NCBI GenBank assembly: GCA_051453625.1
Contig: JBOZIK010000001.1
Location: 236,684,924 to 236,708,458, forward strand
Direction of reading: 5' to 3'
Length of the DNA stretch: 23,535 bases
From: Welwitschia mirabilis
Taxonomy: Eukaryota; Gnetophyta; Gnetopsida; Welwitschiales
Each line of letters begins with the position of its first letter. Position 1 is the first letter of the stretch. The notes below the pieces were generated by a model. It did not search any database. It had not been told where the DNA came from and was given only the letters and a program-made list of their open reading frames with translations. A program made the translations under genes and the position numbers. Below, piece after piece: positions 21,020 through 23,535 of this stretch.

Positions 21020-21281
21020 AAAATTCGCATATTTAGTTATCCTTCTTCTAAGGCCCATCCTTTGTTGCTAAAAAGTATCAAGAAGTAAACATAAGATCTT
21101 CAATGAAAGGAAAAAACCCAAGACTAGACTATCAATCTATTTTTAAGAATCTACTATGCAAAGAAACAATTGGAAAAAGAGTTGGAAGAAAAGGTTAATA
21201 TGCCATGATTGAAAGAGATTAAAAAAAAAAAAAAGAAGAAAATAATGTTGAACATAGAAGGAACCATTCCTTTGTGCCACA
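21020..21281 (+). pseudogene. Possible ORF1 tail of LINE D
   Basis: This is the stretch just before the ORF2 start of copy D. It is rich in Lys codons; one frame gives KETIGKRVGRKG, stop, YAMIERD, stop, then a Lys/Arg run, which resembles the basic tail of plant LINE ORF1 proteins, including a G-R-K word. A poly(A) run lies at 21221-21234. The match rests on composition and position only. Confidence 0.3.
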
Positions 21282-21731
21282 ATAAAGATACTTAGCTGGA
21301 ACTCAAGGGATCGTAATAACCCCTTAGAAAGTGAAACCCTTAAAAATGTGGTTTCAAAAGAAACTCATAAGTTTGTTTTCATTTGTAAAACAAAATACTC
21401 AGCTTCAACTAATGACAAAATCCTTTACAGGAACTTTTTCTAACATGGTTTTGATTTCTTAGAATCAATCAACAAATCAGGTGTTATTTGCTTGTTATAG
21501 CTTCCTTGTTGGAATGCAAGGAAGCTTTGGAATAAACATTTCAGTATTAGTTATATATTTCATATGAGAAACATTTCATTAATTTTAGCCAGTATTTGTT
21601 GTCTATCATTTGTGGAGAAAATGAAAGAGCTTTGGAACTTCTTGTTGCAAAATATTTTAGGATTTTTTGATCCTTTTTTAATTGGTGGTCATTTGAATGT
21701 TGTTTTTCATAAATGTGGAAAAAAGGGGTAG
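21282..21731 (+). pseudogene. LINE D: APE endonuclease domain, nearly readable
   Basis: One frame reads through with only two internal stops. It opens IKILSWNSRDRNNPLESETL, an ORF2 start in which ATG has become ATA (21282). Next come FVFICKTKYSA (usual form F-L-x-E-T-K, so the catalytic Glu is now Lys), FLESINKSGVIC and WNARKLWNKHFSI. ELWNFLLQNILGFFDPF and LIGGHLNVVFH follow at 21684-21698, where the catalytic G-D-F-N block has become G-H-L-N. It ends at a TAG at 21729. The domain would nick target DNA to prime reverse transcription; with E-to-K and D-to-H changes it cannot. The C-terminal R-I-D-R-F block is missing. Confidence 0.85.
21499..21526 (+). repeat. Perfect 10-bp inverted repeat with 8-base loop
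   Basis: agcttccttg (21499-21508) and caaggaagct (21517-21526) are exact reverse complements around ttggaatg. It lies inside the endonuclease reading frame, so it is probably coincidental. Confidence 0.9.
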
Positions 21732-21829
21732 AATTTAAATTTTCATTTAAAAAAAGGAGGAAGAAGAAGAAGAAATATCTAAAAGAAGTACAATTGATTA
21801 GAGTTCAATGGAACTTTAGATTAAGTAAT

Positions 21830-22387
21830 TTTGGATGACAAGGCCTTCCACTCTACTAGTAAACAAAAAAATGCAAATGTCACATGCAAATTGGATATAA
21901 GTTAAGGCATACAATAGAGTGAATTGGTATTTTCTTGAAGTAGTAATTACAAAAAATTGGCTGGTTCTAAAAATTGGTTTGTTCTAAAAGACAATAGGAA
22001 TTATTACAAGCTTAGTATACCCCTACATCTCTTTCTATTAACTTAAATGGCGATTTGCATGGATACCCTAATCACAAAAATAGTATGTGGTACAAGTGAT
22101 AACTTGTGACCATTTGTTTTACTTTTTGTTGCCAAAAGTTGGAGTAAATGACTGATAAGACTAAACAGGTAACTCTAATGCACACTAAAGTTGCAAAAAA
22201 TATTCCTAATTCAGCTCACTTTCAATATTTGGATGATAATGTTATATTTTGTATAAGGGAAAGAAAGAATTTCAAAAGCATTCAAGATATTTTGAAAATC
22301 TTTTTGAAACTTTTGATTTATACTAATTTTAAAAAATTATGGCTTATACTTTTTAACATCGTTCAAAGACAAATTGATAAAATGTAA
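21830..22387 (+). pseudogene. LINE D: reverse transcriptase core with YLDD motif, frameshifted
   Basis: DKAFHSTSKQKNANVTCKLDIS (ending at 21902) is RT motif A with its catalytic Asp kept; one extra base then shifts the frame, which continues KAYNRVNWYFLEVV (usual form S-K-A-Y-D-R-V-x-W-x-F-L). Around 22040 LNGDLHGYP fits the block before motif B. GTSDNL, stop, PFVLLFVAKSWSK near 22089-22135 is a decayed R-Q-G-D-P-L-S-P-F-L-F. From 22148 to 22387 a frame without stops gives NSAHFQYLDDNVIFC, motif C, where most plant LINEs have (F/Y)ADD. It then gives a block ending FKKLWLI that fits I-N-F-x-K-S. Both Asp residues of motif C remain. Confidence 0.85.
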
Positions 22388-23535
22388 GTAATGCTAAATT
22401 GTGCAGCTAATGGGTTGTTTGGAAAATATTTAGGCATTCGTCCTTTTACAAAAAGAGTGAGGAGAAAATTATAGAGCAATGTTCTTGATAAAATGTCAAA
22501 AATATTAGCAAAATGGAAATCTATATTTCTTTTTTTAGCTAAAAAAGCTCACCTCATCCAAAATTGTCTCCAATCCTTATCAATTTATTGAATTCTGTGT
22601 CTCTAAGCTCCAAAAGAGGGTTGTCACGCATACGAAAAGGTTAGAAAGAAACTTTTTATGGGAAAGAATTGATGTTGAAAAGCATAATCATTTAGAAAAT
22701 CGAGGTTGTAAATCATAGGACAAAAGTGGTATTGGTCTCAAAAGACAACATGGGTTAATTTTTCCCTCTTATCTAATATAGTTTGTTACTTACATAAACA
22801 TAACAGAGAATGTCTTCAACTATTAAAGGCTAAATATTTAGACTGCTATGAGAATTTCTTTAAAGGTCCACATTATTGGAGTCTCTACAATTTAAAATGA
22901 TTTTGAAAAACTAAGAAATTGATTAAAGAATTATATGCACACAAATATGCATGAAAATTGTAAATGAGAAGGATTCATACACTTCAAAATTATCCTCTCG
23001 ACAGGGAAGCAAGTGGAAGGGAAAATTTGGAATTAGCCCGAAGCTATAGCTCCTTTTTAATTTAGTACAATTGGATAAATTGCTTTTTCCAAAGAATGTT
23101 AGGCAATACTTACAGAGAAATGAGGAAGAATCCTCCACACTATTTTCTTCATCATATGTGGACAAGAAAAGTTTGGAATTTCTTTCCCCCCAATGACAAA
23201 CAACATATAGTTCTTCCAAATGATGTTAAACACTAACTACACAATGGCATTGGCCAAGGGGTGATTTAATGGTGAATATCCATCTTTGGAATTTGCTCTT
23301 CCATGTCTTATAGCAACTTTGGAAAGAGCATAATTGAAGACTACTTAGAGGAAAAGAATCTTATATTAGATCTATTTGCAATTTAATTGTTAATAAATGG
23401 AAGGAAAGTGTAAGAATCTGATGGGAAAAAGACGGATAAAATTGCGGAATTCTTTTTTCTCTTTGTGTGATATAGTAGGATTACACAATAGTCGTCTCCA
23501 GTAAAAACTAGAGGATATCGCTCACCCAAAATAGG
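22388..23535 (+). pseudogene. LINE D: RT thumb and post-RT region, open at window end
   Basis: KYLGIRPFTKRVR near 22423-22460 is the Y-L-G-I-P block after motif C. At 22493-22545 MSKILAKWKSIFLFLAKKA and then HLIQNCLQSLSIY fit the thumb (L-x-x-W-K-x-x-x-L-S-x-A-G-R-x-x-L-I), with G-R changed to K-K. APKEGCHAYEKVRKK and, in another frame, WERIDVEKHNHLENRG then SGIGLK continue the L1 order (F-L-W-G...G-G-L-G-L). Later frames are broken, but RGKESYIRSICNLIVNKW near 23345-23400 still resembles the end of plant L1 ORF2. The minus-strand open frame 22923-23219 lies over this region and is not a gene. Confidence 0.75.

Larger units (their letters stand above)
21282..23535 (+). mobile_element. LINE copy D (plant L1), ORF2 from endonuclease start, cut by the window end
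   Basis: This is another L1-type element on the + strand, from a family unlike copies A and B (the thumb blocks differ). Domain order: APE at 21282-21731, RT motif A at 21888, RT motif B remnant near 22095-22140, motif C YLDD at 22226-22237, thumb at 22493-22620, post-RT region to the window end. Between the endonuclease and RT motif A only about 190 bases remain, about 1 kb less than usual, so a large internal deletion is present. Both sides of it are in the same reading frame. Stops and small frameshifts elsewhere show it is inactive. Confidence 0.85.

Noticed and set aside
22923-23219. 98-codon minus-strand open frame
   Set aside because: It is the antisense of LINE D post-RT sequence, which is supported by the order of motifs on the + strand.
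1-23535. CRISPR array, bacterial operon or phage content
   Set aside because: No evenly spaced repeats with unique spacers, no dense coding and no ribosome binding sites; the retrotransposon types are those of plants.

Overview
This window looks like intergenic DNA from a seed plant: very AT-rich (by eye 70% or more A+T), with no intact gene I can support and with several decayed retrotransposons. The plant call rests on ORF2 fragments of plant-type L1 LINEs: an APE endonuclease, a reverse transcriptase (RT) with an RQGxPLAPYLF-type motif, and pieces of an RNase H domain after the RT. I cannot name the species. The sequence is a draft assembly with six runs of N.

Layout. 1-1670: 3' half of LINE copy A (RT thumb and post-RT region). 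1671-3230: N gap and AT-rich sequence with no assigned function. 3230-3440: start of an RNase H domain, probably the end of copy A. 3536-7797: LINE copy B, same family, in the same direction, starting at a recognisable ORF2 start. 7797-11917: about 4.1 kb of LTR-retrotransposon-type sequence that interrupts copy B; the post-RT and RNase H part of B resumes at 11918-12515. 12560-16780: AT-rich, almost featureless, with two short tandem duplications and one SINE- or tRNA-like stretch near 15690. 16781-17052: a two-unit repeat of about 137 bp. 17337-20985: a candidate non-autonomous LTR element with 475-484 bp direct repeats around a non-coding interior. 21282-23535: LINE copy D from another L1 family, ORF2 from the endonuclease start onward, leaving the window at its 3' end.

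Nothing here works as a gene system. The LINE frames carry many in-frame stops and frameshifts, and several catalytic residues are changed. The pattern suggests long neutral decay, probably driven by loss of methylated cytosine. I found no credible new biological system. The most useful points are the nesting order (LTR-type DNA inside a LINE), the LTR-like pair at 17.3/20.5 kb, an internally deleted LINE that kept the endonuclease reading frame into the RT, and N gaps whose flanks repeat each other, which is a warning about assembly accuracy.
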